64,000 nt of DNA from Bacteroidia bacterium (GCA_041391665.1 JAWKNO010000003.1:1550001-1614000); one strand, 5' to 3'. Positions 16,905 through 26,403 are shown, counted from the stretch's first letter. Translations and numbers: made by a program. The notes: generated by a model not told the origin, from the sequence alone.

Positions 16905-17100
16905 AAAAAGGCCCTTCCGCCCTTCGGTCGTCAGGTCCCAAGGACTCCTTCGGAGGTGACGGGCCTCGCCGTCAGAATACGCTTCTACATCCGTAGAAGC
17001 GCGTTTTTATTGACACATCGTGTCATCCCGACGACCGAAGGGAGGAGGGACCTTACATATCTCCGCGACAATTTCGTTCGCATACGGTTTGCCTTCGGTG
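16905..17100. repeat. Palindromic dispersed-repeat-like element
   Basis: A non-coding, hairpin-rich segment. CCCTTCGGTCGTC at 16920-16932 is repeated inverted as GACGACCGAAGGG at 17030-17042, bracketing smaller hairpins: the terminator-like stem at 16980-17001 and TGACAC/GTGTCA at 17011-17025. The segment reading leftwards from 17075 would encode YVRSLLPSVVGMT, a phrase I recall from intergenic repeats scattered through Bacteroidota genomes. Limits are approximate. Only one copy is seen in this window. Confidence 0.5.
16980..17008 (+). terminator. Hairpin with T tract downstream of the toxin gene
   Basis: CGCTTCTAC and GTAGAAGCG form a perfect nine-pair stem with a four-base loop, followed by GCG and five T residues. 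It can end transcription coming from the toxin-antitoxin genes, although it is 160 bases past their stop and belongs to the repeat element. Confidence 0.6.
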
Positions 17101-17325
17101 ATGGAACAGATTGAATGCCGCTGCCATTTCTACCAGGGTACAAATTGTACCCCAGTTGCTCTTTAGCATTTCATCGCGACTCAGCATTTTCTTTATGTAC
17201 TGCTTAACATCAGTACTATCAGTCAAAACTTCAACAACATCCTGGACTGAAAAATACCACTTCTCCTCAGCTTCATTCCAAACGGAACGAATCTGTTTGC
17301 TTTCGAATAATTTAATATTACTCAT
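17053..17325 (-). pseudogene. Remnant of a BRO-family/phage-antirepressor-like gene
   Basis: The 90-codon frame starts like the widespread Bacteroidota BRO N-terminal proteins (KLFESKQIRSVWNEAEEKWY, FSVQDVVEVLTDS, KSNWGTICT). After MAAA the sequence jumps: reading one frame over, the bases encode IQSVPSPKA, which matches the IQSIPSPKA motif that normally lies further along the protein. About 20 intervening residues and the rest of the gene are missing, the frame is shifted, and the sequence then runs into the palindromic repeat. An internal deletion plus loss of the 3' half is the simplest reading. Intact relatives are phage- or mobile-element-associated DNA-binding proteins. Confidence 0.75.
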
Positions 17326-17446
17326 AAATAATTTAAAGTTTTCTGGTTTATGCTGCGCTTATACATCGGAAGAAGGGCTTAGGTAATCCAGATTAAATAT
17401 AATCCATTTTAAGCTTTATATTCAAATACTTGTACCTCGTTTTATC

Positions 17447-18184
17447 TCAAAACCCAATAAAATCCCAACGAAAAGAATCGTAGCTAATCAAATCGTCATA
17501 TTCGGCCACGATTTTTTTGAGATACCGATCCTGGTCAAATATCAGCTTGGCAAAGTAGGTATTGGCATTCGCTCCGCCGAAGATGTAGAGATACAGAAAT
17601 TTTTCATTGAGTGATGGATAGGCCATCACGGGTTGCAAAAACAAATCACTGTCACAAAGATTGGGATCGTACAAATCTGCAAATGCCTCCTTTGGTACAA
17701 TCAATTGTTTGCCCCCCACGGAAACGGTGAGCGAATCAATCATCATTTTGGGCCTTCCATAAACCCCGCCGTATGCAGGAAGTCCATCTATAGTCTCCAC
17801 CAGACTGTCTTCTCCTTCAAACCATGTATAGGTATGAGAAACGGAATCAAACGGAATGGTTTTCAGGTGAATGTCCACCTCCGACTGCCCGATAAGCGTA
17901 TCGTGAATCATCACTTCCGAGCTGCCACAATGTTTGATACACAAAGGCCTTAGCAGATCGCGGTTGGAAATAAATATCAGGTCCTGCTGCCCGTCAAGGA
18001 GATTTCTGATGGCAAACTCCAGAAAAGCACTGTCGCCCTGTACTCCGGTTTCTGTCTTTTTTTTGTAGGGAGAATGGCGGATGGAATTGAGGTGAATGGC
18101 GGGTTCCTGTTGTGCCAGGATTTCACCGCAGCAGGAAACGGTCAATAACACAGCGAGAAGCAGCCTGAGAGAAAACGTATTCAT
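17447..18184 (-). CDS. Secreted protein of unknown function
   Basis: A 245-residue protein whose ATG at 18184 opens into a signal peptide (MNTFSLRLLLAVLLTVSCCGEILAQ). An ATG six codons earlier is possible. The mature sequence is beta-rich with several Cys residues (CIKHCGSSE, DPNLCDSDLF) and no enzyme motif that I recognise. It is the last gene of an apparent minus-strand operon: 47 bases after the GT39-like glycosyltransferase gene, which itself follows the GH3-like/serine-hydrolase gene. Its job may relate to envelope or polysaccharide work, but that is only from position. Confidence 0.65.
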   Translation of the reverse strand: MNTFSLRLLLAVLLTVSCCGEILAQQEPAIHLNSIRHSPYKKKTETGVQGDSAFLEFAIRNLLDGQQDLIFISNRDLLRPLCIKHCGSSEVMIHDTLIGQSEVDIHLKTIPFDSVSHTYTWFEGEDSLVETIDGLPAYGGVYGRPKMMIDSLTVSVGGKQLIVPKEAFADLYDPNLCDSDLFLQPVMAYPSLNEKFLYLYIFGGANANTYFAKLIFDQDRYLKKIVAEYDDLISYDSFRWDFIGF

Positions 18185-18231
18185 TACATTTCGTTTTAGC
18201 ATGAGTGTTATACAGGCTGAAAGATACGGAT

Positions 18232-19830
18232 TTATGGGGAAACCACAGATTCGCTATTCTCCCTGAAAAGATTTGGGGGAATAGGGGAATTACCACTCTG
18301 GTAAATCACAATTCCCTCCTCCTCCATAATTTTCATGGGGAACAGTGCTGGATATATCCCGGTGTAGTGCTGGGTATCTGTCAGCACGAGGTATTCCAGG
18401 CCCAGTGAGCGGTAGCTCTCAAGCGCGGTACTGTCCGGCTGCAGGCCAAAATTGTAAGCGGTCCAGCCTTGTCGGTTTAGGGCAAACAGCAGTGTATTGG
18501 GCGAGGGATCCTCCGGACAAAACAGGTGCGCCGCTGGCGAAATGCCGCTTTTTGAAAGCCAGTCGCGGTCTTCTGCGCCATACAAAACCGATTGGGTGAA
18601 AGGGTGAGCAGTGGCATCTTCTGCCCGTAAATGTAAAACCCGGTTCGTCCATAAAACATTGACAAGCAGAAGAAAAACGGATAAAACAATAATCCTTTTC
18701 TGTTGCCTGAGATACGATGCCATCGTCAATGCGATCAGCACCGGCACTGGCCAGAGCGCAAAAGTGTAATAATCATGTTCCCTGTACATCCGAAAAAACA
18801 GGACAATAACTGCCACGGCTCCGGCTATGTGCAGCACGATGAATAAAAGTATCCCCACATGGATTTTTCTCCGGTTTTTGAGAAAGAAATAAACTACCCC
18901 CGCCAAACCAATGGCGGTTCCCAGTGATAGTATGCCCTTCATCTCATACTTCAACCCCATCAAAATTTCATAAATTTCCGTTGCAGAGTATAACCAGACC
19001 GGGCGCACGGAAGCAAGAAAATAACTGCTGTCGTATTGAGCATTGTATTGCATAATCCACCATCTGCAACCCACAATCATCAGCCCCCAGATGGATGTTG
19101 ACAATAAAAAATGTCGCCGGATTGCGGCACTGATGGTCGGATATTTTCCCGGAAATAGTAATAAGGCAACAACGGTAGCAGCCCAGCTGAGTGCCATGGT
19201 GAGTTTTAAGCACGCAGACAGTGCAGCGATAACTGCTGCCCCATATATCCAGCGCTTTCTATCACTTCGATACCCATAAAATAACAAAGACCAGGACAAA
19301 AACACCAGGCTCAGCGCCGGACTGTCGGGCAGATAACTGGCGCAGTAATAAGTAAATACAGGTGTACTAGCCAATATGCTTACGAGAAGCGCAGAAAACA
19401 GGTGAGCTTGTTTGGGCTTAAGTAGTTGGCGCAGTATCCAGACGAGGCTGCCGGTACCTGACAGGAAAATCAGCAGGTGAACCCAACGCAAAATTGCGAC
19501 ATTCCACCCGAAAAGACAGGCAATTTTACCGGCAATCCAGTACGTGAAAGGCAGTTCCCCTATCGCATATCCGTATCCGTCTGTTTCCAGATTGAAGATT
19601 TCCGGCTGAAAAAAGCTATTTCCCTGGTAATAAAACCACATCAGCGAAGCACCGTCGGCCTGTCGCCATTGGTGTACCCCCATCGGTGGTTGGTTGATCC
19701 AGTCGGTCAGGCCACATGCCAGCAGCACCAGGAGACAAAAAAAAAGCCAGAATAATGGAATACGCACCGGGCAGACTTTTTGAGGGACTAAGTCTCCAAT
19801 ATAACCGGAAATTTGATTGGGAAAAAACAA
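18232..19830 (-). CDS. GT39/ArnT-like membrane glycosyltransferase (GT-C fold)
   Basis: A 532-residue polytopic membrane protein with about ten hydrophobic segments. Right after the first transmembrane helix comes QPPMGVHQWRQADGASLMW; an acidic residue at this place in the first periplasmic loop is the catalytic hallmark of the ArnT/PMT (GT39/GT83) family, which transfers sugars from polyprenyl phosphates to lipids or proteins. SLPDSPAL-type loops and a soluble C-terminal part (about residues 400-532) complete the layout. Acceptor and sugar are unknown. It begins 23 bases after the stop of the GH3-like/serine-hydrolase gene. A second, distantly similar protein is at 41000-42568. Confidence 0.8.
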   Translation of the reverse strand: MFFPNQISGYIGDLVPQKVCPVRIPLFWLFFCLLVLLACGLTDWINQPPMGVHQWRQADGASLMWFYYQGNSFFQPEIFNLETDGYGYAIGELPFTYWIAGKIACLFGWNVAILRWVHLLIFLSGTGSLVWILRQLLKPKQAHLFSALLVSILASTPVFTYYCASYLPDSPALSLVFLSWSLLFYGYRSDRKRWIYGAAVIAALSACLKLTMALSWAATVVALLLFPGKYPTISAAIRRHFLLSTSIWGLMIVGCRWWIMQYNAQYDSSYFLASVRPVWLYSATEIYEILMGLKYEMKGILSLGTAIGLAGVVYFFLKNRRKIHVGILLFIVLHIAGAVAVIVLFFRMYREHDYYTFALWPVPVLIALTMASYLRQQKRIIVLSVFLLLVNVLWTNRVLHLRAEDATAHPFTQSVLYGAEDRDWLSKSGISPAAHLFCPEDPSPNTLLFALNRQGWTAYNFGLQPDSTALESYRSLGLEYLVLTDTQHYTGIYPALFPMKIMEEEGIVIYQSGNSPIPPNLFRENSESVVSP

Positions 19831-19853
19831 TGCGCTCCCTGAAAGCTACCGTT

Positions 19854-22800
19854 TTACAGCGATGCTTCCAAACCGGCGTCTATCGCTTCATAAATCACGT
19901 CGTGAATGCGCTGCCGGATGCGCAAGGTGTTGAGTTTCCAGTTGTTGCTTTTGGGGTGAACCCTGTTGGAAAGAAATATATAGACAAGCTCTGATTCCGG
20001 ATCCACCCAGATACAGGTGCCGGTAAAACCTGTATGTCCATAAGAGGCTTTCGAAGCGCGGCTTCCGATGATATACTCTCCTGACAAAGGGGGTTTGTCA
20101 AAACCCAGACCGCGATTGCCTTTGTTTGCACGGGTAAACTGATCCACCGTCTGGGCATCCATATACCTTTCTCCGCCGTAGGTTCCCCCGTTGAGTATCA
20201 TCTGCAAAAGAATTCCCAGATCATTGGCATTGGAAAAAAGCCCGGCATTTCCCGATATACCGCCCAGCAGGGCTGCTGTCGGGTCGTGGACGTTTCCCTT
20301 GAGCAACTGCCCGCGCCAGTTGTTGTCGTATTCGGTAGGGATCAGCCGCTCCGGATCGAGGGTGCTGCGAGGGTTAAACCGCGCATTCTGCATGCCCAGT
20401 GGCTCATATATTTCTCTTGCGAGAAAAGTATTGATGGGCTCCTGATTGAGTGAATCAATCGCCATCTGAACAAGGATCATATTTGCATCGCTATACTCGT
20501 AAGTCTTTTTGGGGTTAATATGCATGGCCTTGGCGGCCTGCCAGAGCGAATCGCGGTAATCATTTCGCAGATAAAAACCCGATGCTACTTCTATGGAGTA
20601 CAGGCTGTCTGCCCTCGGTTTGAAGTACCGGTCATATCTTCCTACAAATTTATTCCTGTAACGCATATAGGGCAATATGGGCAATCCAGCCGGCAACCCC
20701 GAATGGTGGGTCATCAGTTCTTCCAGTGTAAGCGAAAATACAGGAGAACGCACCCGCATTTTTCCGCGCAGATAGGATTTAATAACCATCAGCGAATCAC
20801 CCTTCCGGAAAGTATCGATACGGGTAGATGGATCGGGTTGACGCTGGGCAACCAGAATAAAAGGTGATTCGGACGTGCTGAGTGAGTCTGTCTCTTCAAA
20901 TGGCTCAGAAGTGGATGCGAGGTACAGAGAGTCTATGACAAAGAGTGTGTCTCTCCGGTAAACAGAATCTGTTATGATTACCTGATCCTTAAAAAACCGC
21001 CCCAGCGGATCATAGGGACTGATACGCTTTTTATCCGCCATATACATTGCAGCGACCGTTGTAGCAGCTACTTTGGTGACAGAAGCAATATCGTACAGAT
21101 CGGTAGGGTTTACCCAAACCGGGGACGCATAAGTTGGGTGGCCAAATGCTTTGTGATACACGACTTTTCCGCCTTTTGCTACAAACACCTGGCAGCCCGG
21201 CATGGCAAACGAGCCCATCCCTTCATATACAATCGAATCAATTTTCGACAATACACTGCTGCTCATACCCGCAGCTTCCGGAAGCGTATATGCCAGCCGC
21301 ACAACCGGGCGTGTCAGCCCCTGCCGATAAGAAAGGGTATCGCTGATATGCACGGGTAGCCGCCCGCCAGAAGCAATTCCGCCAAATAACATCTGCCCCG
21401 CCAGTGCCTCACTTTGATGGCTATGACCATATACCTGCACAATTGTACCCGCTTCCGGCAATTTTTTAAGATCTTCTACTTGTCCAAAGTGTACAAATAC
21501 AACCTCCGTCCGGCTTTGAAGCTGAGCCAGCGTCTGTAAAAAGACCGTATCCCGATCGGGATCGGGAATTTCACTGTTGAAGACAACAATTACAGGATCA
21601 TAGCCTGAAAAAAATCTGACGTCGAGTCGGGGCAACGGACCGCCATTTTTGCGTGTGAGTCGCGACCGGCTGAAGGGCGCATACCAGCGGAGCTGATTCA
21701 GCAGATCAATGGTTTCTTCTCCAATCGTAAGCAGGTGAAACCGTTTTTCCCGCAATTGTTTGAAAGGAACCAGCTGATGGTCATCACGCGCAAGGGTAAT
21801 TGTAGCCTCTTCTACCTGTCGGTTGAGCAGTCGGTTGAGTTGAGGGTTGACGGGCAATGTGCGGCGAAAATCTGCATCTGCATAATGTTTGGGCGCATGT
21901 GCCCAGGATTTGGCGAGCAGAATGCGGTGAACTTTTTCATTCAAAATATCTTCCTGCAGCTTTTCTTTCCCAATCAGGGAAATCAGCACATCATATACAT
22001 AGGGAATATCTTTTTTTTGTACGACCAACAGATCAGCGCCTGCCTTAAGGGCTTTTTTTGCCCGGTCTTCGACCTCATTGGCGCTGTTGCCCGCAGCTTC
22101 TGCGATCAGTAATCCACTGAACGGAATATGGCTGGAGAGGTAACTGCGAATCAGATCGTCTTTTGCCGAGTTGATTTTGACCTTGTCCAGTTCCTCCGCA
22201 TTGATCAAAAAACCGGAAATACCTTTCCTCGAAAGCGTATCATAGGGAGAAAGGAGACTGTCCCGCAACAGGGAATCCGTTTCCAAAGGAAAATATACTT
22301 GCGCATAGGCCGGGCAGGACAATACCCAGTGATGTTGCAATTCTTCGGAAACGGTCAAAACCTTACGTACAATCTGCCTTCGGTTTTCAGGTTTTTGCCC
22401 TTCAGAAACCAAAGGCGTAAAATACATATGTACTCCCATTTCATTGGACTGGTCGCCAAGATGTTGGCCGACCAAACCAATCAGAGAGTCATTATCTATA
22501 GCGGCAAGAGAAAGATCTCCCGGCAGCCGCACCAAATCATCCTGAGTGGGGTCGCTATACATACCAACAAGCAAAGGTTTGGAAGAAACCTGCTGATAAA
22601 TATGCGTGCGTTGCCATTGCTGTGTGGCATCATACCCCCGGAAAACAATTCCGCCAACATTATACTCTGTCAGCAGATGTGTCAGCGGATACTCCCGTTC
22701 TGTGGTATCAGGTTCGGCAACGACCATTAAAAGCTGCCCCACTTTTTCGCTAATGGTCATTTTTCTCAGCATAGAGTCTGCCCATCGTGGATTTTCATCC

Positions 22801-22913
22801 AGGAAAGGAGCAGATACATAACGATCTTTAGGCCCCACCGAATAGAGTGTTGCCAGCAAGACCAGCGTTATGCCCAGCCCAATAGTGATCAATATGGGAA
22901 GTTTCTGCCGCAT
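19854..22913 (-). CDS. GH3-like domain fused to beta-lactamase-fold serine hydrolase
   Basis: A 1019-residue exported protein with an N-terminal signal anchor (ITIGLGITLVLLATLYSVG). Residues about 40-345 follow a glycoside hydrolase family 3 barrel (MTISEKVGQLLMV, GGIVFRG), about 345-530 the GH3 C-terminal sandwich, and about 550-1019 a class C beta-lactamase/DD-peptidase fold with SVTK (Ser611, Lys614), YSDAN (Tyr807) and GHTG. Such fusions are common in Bacteroidota and suggest peptidoglycan turnover in the periplasm. Odd: the GH3 catalytic motifs KHFPGHG and TDAL are replaced by SCPAYAQVYF and IAEAAG, so the GH3 part looks inactive. A low-complexity insert (about 640-720) interrupts the hydrolase domain. 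Confidence 0.85.
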   Translation of the reverse strand: MRQKLPILITIGLGITLVLLATLYSVGPKDRYVSAPFLDENPRWADSMLRKMTISEKVGQLLMVVAEPDTTEREYPLTHLLTEYNVGGIVFRGYDATQQWQRTHIYQQVSSKPLLVGMYSDPTQDDLVRLPGDLSLAAIDNDSLIGLVGQHLGDQSNEMGVHMYFTPLVSEGQKPENRRQIVRKVLTVSEELQHHWVLSCPAYAQVYFPLETDSLLRDSLLSPYDTLSRKGISGFLINAEELDKVKINSAKDDLIRSYLSSHIPFSGLLIAEAAGNSANEVEDRAKKALKAGADLLVVQKKDIPYVYDVLISLIGKEKLQEDILNEKVHRILLAKSWAHAPKHYADADFRRTLPVNPQLNRLLNRQVEEATITLARDDHQLVPFKQLREKRFHLLTIGEETIDLLNQLRWYAPFSRSRLTRKNGGPLPRLDVRFFSGYDPVIVVFNSEIPDPDRDTVFLQTLAQLQSRTEVVFVHFGQVEDLKKLPEAGTIVQVYGHSHQSEALAGQMLFGGIASGGRLPVHISDTLSYRQGLTRPVVRLAYTLPEAAGMSSSVLSKIDSIVYEGMGSFAMPGCQVFVAKGGKVVYHKAFGHPTYASPVWVNPTDLYDIASVTKVAATTVAAMYMADKKRISPYDPLGRFFKDQVIITDSVYRRDTLFVIDSLYLASTSEPFEETDSLSTSESPFILVAQRQPDPSTRIDTFRKGDSLMVIKSYLRGKMRVRSPVFSLTLEELMTHHSGLPAGLPILPYMRYRNKFVGRYDRYFKPRADSLYSIEVASGFYLRNDYRDSLWQAAKAMHINPKKTYEYSDANMILVQMAIDSLNQEPINTFLAREIYEPLGMQNARFNPRSTLDPERLIPTEYDNNWRGQLLKGNVHDPTAALLGGISGNAGLFSNANDLGILLQMILNGGTYGGERYMDAQTVDQFTRANKGNRGLGFDKPPLSGEYIIGSRASKASYGHTGFTGTCIWVDPESELVYIFLSNRVHPKSNNWKLNTLRIRQRIHDVIYEAIDAGLEASL

Positions 22914-23084
22914 GTGTTGTCAGACAAAGTTCGTCAGCCAGTCTGATTTATTACCGGTTTTTTTATAATATTATCTTACGGAGAATGCAGGAGTAATGCC
23001 ATTTTGCAAGGGCTTTTCACTCTCTGCAAATACGGAATCCGGGGGGTAGAAGTTTTAAAAACGGGTATTTATAAAGTGGGGTGC

Positions 23085-24170
23085 CTATCTCTGAAGAAAC
23101 GGGCGTTTTACCACTTTAGCTTTCACCGGTTTGTCACGGATAATTATGTCCATTTCTGTGCCGATGGCAGACAGTTGTTCGGGGACATAAGCCATACCGA
23201 TTCCGATATTCATCACCGGACTGATACCGCCTGAAGTCACCTCACCGATTTCCTGCCCCTGATGCGCGATTTTGTAGTGGGAGCGGGGAATTCCCTTTTC
23301 GATCATTTCAAACCCGATGAGCTTACGCTTCACGCCTTCTGCCTTCTGGCGGTTGAGTACATCAGACCCGTTAAATACGCCTTTGCCGAGTTTGGTGATC
23401 CAGCCGAGTCCGGCTTCCAGTGGGGTAGTCGTATCGTTGATATCGTTGCCATACAGCATATACCCCATTTCCAGACGCAGGGTATCTCTTGCTCCGAGGC
23501 CGGTAGGAATCAATCCAAATTCCGCTCCTGCTTCCATCAGGTCATGCCACATTCGCACCGCGTGCTGGTTGTACACAAATATTTCAAATGTGCGTTCGCC
23601 GGTATAGCCAGTGGTGGCGACCATTGATTTTTCGGCGCCGTTGAAAGTATCTTTAAAACAATAGTATGTCCCCATTGTCGAAAGGTCATAGCTGGTAAGT
23701 TTCTGAACAATCGCCTCCGCTTTTGGACCGGAAACTGCAAGGAGAGAGGTTTCTTCAGAGATATCGATCATTTCTGCGCCCATGGTATTGCTTTCACTGA
23801 TCCAGTTCCAGTCTTTTTCAATATTGGAAGCATTCACCACAATCATATACTGGTCTTCGCGGATATAATAAACGATCATATCATCCACAATTCCTCCCTG
23901 ATAATTGGGCATACAGCAATATTGGGCTTTGCCCGGCTCTAGTTTGGAGGCATCATTCGAAGAAATTTTCTGAATCAACTCCAGTGCTTTGGGTCCGCGA
24001 ACAATAAACTCGCCCATATGAGAAACATCAAACAGTCCCGCCGATTCCCGCACAGCCAGATGTTCTGCCTTATCACTCTGATAGCGGACCGGCATATCAT
24101 AACCGGCAAATGGAATGAGCTTTGCGCCCAGTTGTTCGTGAATTGCGTGGAGTTCTGTTTTCTTGGACAT
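23085..24170 (-). CDS. gcvT: Aminomethyltransferase (glycine cleavage T protein)
   Basis: A 361-residue T protein, which takes the aminomethyl group from the lipoylated H protein and forms 5,10-methylenetetrahydrofolate and ammonia. Family motifs include AGLFDVSHMGEF near the N-terminus, VDDMIVYYI, ATTGYTGERTFEIF, GLGARDTLRLEMGYMLYG (the conserved Asp-Thr-Leu-Arg) and the C-terminal TSGGISPVMNIGIGMAYV. Length is typical. The rest of the system (gcvH, gcvP) is not in the window. It is divergent from rarA with about 100 bases between. Confidence 0.96.
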   Translation of the reverse strand: MSKKTELHAIHEQLGAKLIPFAGYDMPVRYQSDKAEHLAVRESAGLFDVSHMGEFIVRGPKALELIQKISSNDASKLEPGKAQYCCMPNYQGGIVDDMIVYYIREDQYMIVVNASNIEKDWNWISESNTMGAEMIDISEETSLLAVSGPKAEAIVQKLTSYDLSTMGTYYCFKDTFNGAEKSMVATTGYTGERTFEIFVYNQHAVRMWHDLMEAGAEFGLIPTGLGARDTLRLEMGYMLYGNDINDTTTPLEAGLGWITKLGKGVFNGSDVLNRQKAEGVKRKLIGFEMIEKGIPRSHYKIAHQGQEIGEVTSGGISPVMNIGIGMAYVPEQLSAIGTEMDIIIRDKPVKAKVVKRPFLQR

Positions 24171-24270
24171 AATGCGGGGTTACGGGTTCAAAAAGTGTAC
24201 GCAATTTAAACAACCTTTGACAAAATACTACCGGGATAAAGTTTGTAAATTGCAAAAAATAGTCCCGGTT

Positions 24271-25566
24271 ATGGATCTGTTTCACACACCGACAACCAGT
24301 CCTGCCCATATTGCACCGCTTGCCGAGCGAATCCGTCCAAAATCCCTCGATGAGGTGATCGGACAGACCCATCTTATTTTCCCGGATAGCCCGTTTGTGC
24401 GGTCTATCCAAAGCAACCGCATTCCATCCATGATCTTCTGGGGGCCGCCGGGTGTAGGCAAAACTACGCTGGCGCAGATTATTGCAAATTCTTCCCAAAA
24501 GCCGTTCAAACAGCTGAGTGCCATTTCTGCCGGAGTGAAGGAAGTGCGCGAGGTGCTGAAATTTGCCGAAGGAAGACCGGGCACGGTTTTGTTTATCGAC
24601 GAGATCCATCGTTTTAATAAAGCGCAGCAGGATTCTTTGCTGGGTGCGGTAGAAAAAGGGCGAATCACCCTGATTGGCGCCACCACGGAAAACCCTTCTT
24701 TCGAAGTAAATGCAGCGTTACTTTCGCGAAGTCAGGTCTATTCGCTCAAACCCTTGTCTTTTGAGGAAGTCAGGAAGTTGCTCTCCTATGCTATTGAGAA
24801 GGATGAAATTCTGTCTCAAAGGGAGATCGATCTGCGTGAGATTGACGCCATATACCGGATCGCGGGAGGAGATGCCCGGAAAAGCCTGACATTGCTGGAA
24901 ATCTTCGTCAATACCCATCCGGAAGGGGAAAAAATTGTGGTAACCAATGACGAGTTGCTGGCTGCTGCACAGGAACATGTCGCTTTATATGATAAAACTG
25001 GGGAACAACACTACGATCTGGTCTCGGCATTTATCAAGTCTGTTCGCGGGGGAGACCCCAATGCCGCTGTATATTACCTGGCCAGAATGCTGGACGGGGG
25101 CGAAGATGTGAAATTTATTGCCCGAAGGCTCATTATCCTCGCCGCAGAAGATATTGGCAATGCCAACCCCAATGCCCTGCTGCTTGCCAATGCATGTTTT
25201 CAATCGGTGAATGTAATCGGACTGCCGGAAGCCCGGATTATTCTTTCTCAAACTACTACCTACCTCGCAACCTGCGACAAGTCCAATGCCGCCTACATCG
25301 CGATCAACGATGCCATGGCTTTTGTCAAAGATCAGCCTGCTTTTTCGGTGCCTCTTCACCTTCGCAATGCGCCGACAAAACTTATGCGGGAAATGGATTA
25401 TGGAAAAGGATACAAATATTCCCACGATTTTCAGGGGCAGGAAAATCATCAGGAATTTTTACCGCAGGAAATGGTGGGCAAGCAATTTTATTTCCCCAAA
25501 CCCATAGGCGGTGAGGCGAAAATCAGACAGTTTCTGGAAAAACAATGGGGGAAAAAATACCAATAA
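24271..25566 (+). CDS. rarA: Replication-associated recombination protein A (AAA ATPase, MgsA family)
   Basis: A 431-residue AAA+ ATPase acting at stalled replication forks. The ATG at 24271 (MDLFHTPT) is preferred; the frame extends 36 codons upstream into the gcvT promoter region without conservation. The order is: RPKSLDEVIGQTHL, Walker A GPPGVGKTT, Walker B LFIDEIHRFN, sensor 1 ATTENPSFEVN, sensor 2 GGDARKSLTLLE, and the C-terminal MgsA domain (AFIKSVRGGDPNAAVYYLARML, RRLIILAAEDIGNANPNAL). All ATPase residues are present. It ends just before a bidirectional hairpin at 25571-25599. Confidence 0.95.
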   Translation: MDLFHTPTTSPAHIAPLAERIRPKSLDEVIGQTHLIFPDSPFVRSIQSNRIPSMIFWGPPGVGKTTLAQIIANSSQKPFKQLSAISAGVKEVREVLKFAEGRPGTVLFIDEIHRFNKAQQDSLLGAVEKGRITLIGATTENPSFEVNAALLSRSQVYSLKPLSFEEVRKLLSYAIEKDEILSQREIDLREIDAIYRIAGGDARKSLTLLEIFVNTHPEGEKIVVTNDELLAAAQEHVALYDKTGEQHYDLVSAFIKSVRGGDPNAAVYYLARMLDGGEDVKFIARRLIILAAEDIGNANPNALLLANACFQSVNVIGLPEARIILSQTTTYLATCDKSNAAYIAINDAMAFVKDQPAFSVPLHLRNAPTKLMREMDYGKGYKYSHDFQGQENHQEFLPQEMVGKQFYFPKPIGGEAKIRQFLEKQWGKKYQ

Positions 25567-25570
25567 AAAA

Positions 25571-25599
25571 CCGGCACAGATTACAGAAATCTGCGCCGG
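25571..25599 (-). terminator. Terminator between convergent rarA and DUF547 genes
   Basis: CCGGCACAGATT and AATCTGCGCCGG form a twelve-pair stem with one A-C mismatch. In the minus direction it is followed by six T residues, so it best serves the DUF547 gene; in the plus direction a shorter TTT follows, so it may also stop rarA transcripts. Confidence 0.75.
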
Positions 25600-25623
25600 C
25601 TTTAGAAAAAGATCCACTACATC

Positions 25624-26403
25624 TTATTCGTTTAGATTCCAGCCGTAATCTTTGTATTCCAGCTTCGAATCATCTTTGATTTTCATGGTAGAATATTTGT
25701 TGATAAAAGCAGAGACAGAACCTGCTGATTTTTTGAAATCATCTGCATACCAGCTGAATAACTGAGATACCTGCGCTTTGTTCGCAGAAATGGTATTGTG
25801 AGCAGGATTATTGATATAGGCTTTGGTCTGCCGGGTGAGTTGATCTTCAAGCTTATCACCGGTAAAAGCTTCGTTGAGCAATGCAGGACATGAGAAAGAG
25901 GCACAATTCACGGCGAAGTGAATCCTTGGCTCTGCAAATTCCTTGCGGATAATCTGGTTTTCCACTTCGTTCAGGCTATAGGTTTTACTCCCTATAAGTA
26001 TAAACTTTTTGTCCCAGGGCTCGCCCAGGTCGCGGATACTTTTGAGTGGATAATTGTCAACAATCAGTTTGACGGTAAAGGCATTATACACATTGATCCA
26101 GTAGGCAAGTTTGTCCTTTGAGGACCAGTCTGCAGCGGGAGGATTTGTGCTCAGTTTTTTCAGATATACTTCCAGTTTGGCCTTATCCTGCTTCAATCCG
26201 GGATAATTGACTTTTCCCTCCGCAGAAACATATTTTTTCAGCAAATAATCCCACTCCGCGTGCGTAATAGCTACAGATGGGGTATTTGCAACTTCCGTTG
26301 TCGTAGTAGTATTACCAGAAACACCGGAGGCAGAGAGAGAGGAGATCGCACTAAAGAGCAAAAGGCATGAAATAAATAACAGGTAAGAAAGAGAGCTTTT
26401 CAT
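25624..26403 (-). CDS. Secreted DUF547 protein
   Basis: A 259-residue exported protein of the DUF547 family. The start is the ATG at 26403, which opens into a signal peptide (MKSSLSYLLFISCLLLFSAIS); the frame continues 44 codons upstream without sense. Family signatures are WDYLLKKYVSAEGKVNYPGL, KLAYWINVYNAFTVKLIVDNYPL, SIRDLG, SLNEVENQIIRKEF and the HFAVNCASFSCPALLNEAF core with its conserved His and Cys residues. The family resembles transglutaminase-like cysteine hydrolases, but its biochemical role is not established. Divergent from the SprB-repeat gene. Confidence 0.88.
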   Translation of the reverse strand: MKSSLSYLLFISCLLLFSAISSLSASGVSGNTTTTTEVANTPSVAITHAEWDYLLKKYVSAEGKVNYPGLKQDKAKLEVYLKKLSTNPPAADWSSKDKLAYWINVYNAFTVKLIVDNYPLKSIRDLGEPWDKKFILIGSKTYSLNEVENQIIRKEFAEPRIHFAVNCASFSCPALLNEAFTGDKLEDQLTRQTKAYINNPAHNTISANKAQVSQLFSWYADDFKKSAGSVSAFINKYSTMKIKDDSKLEYKDYGWNLNE

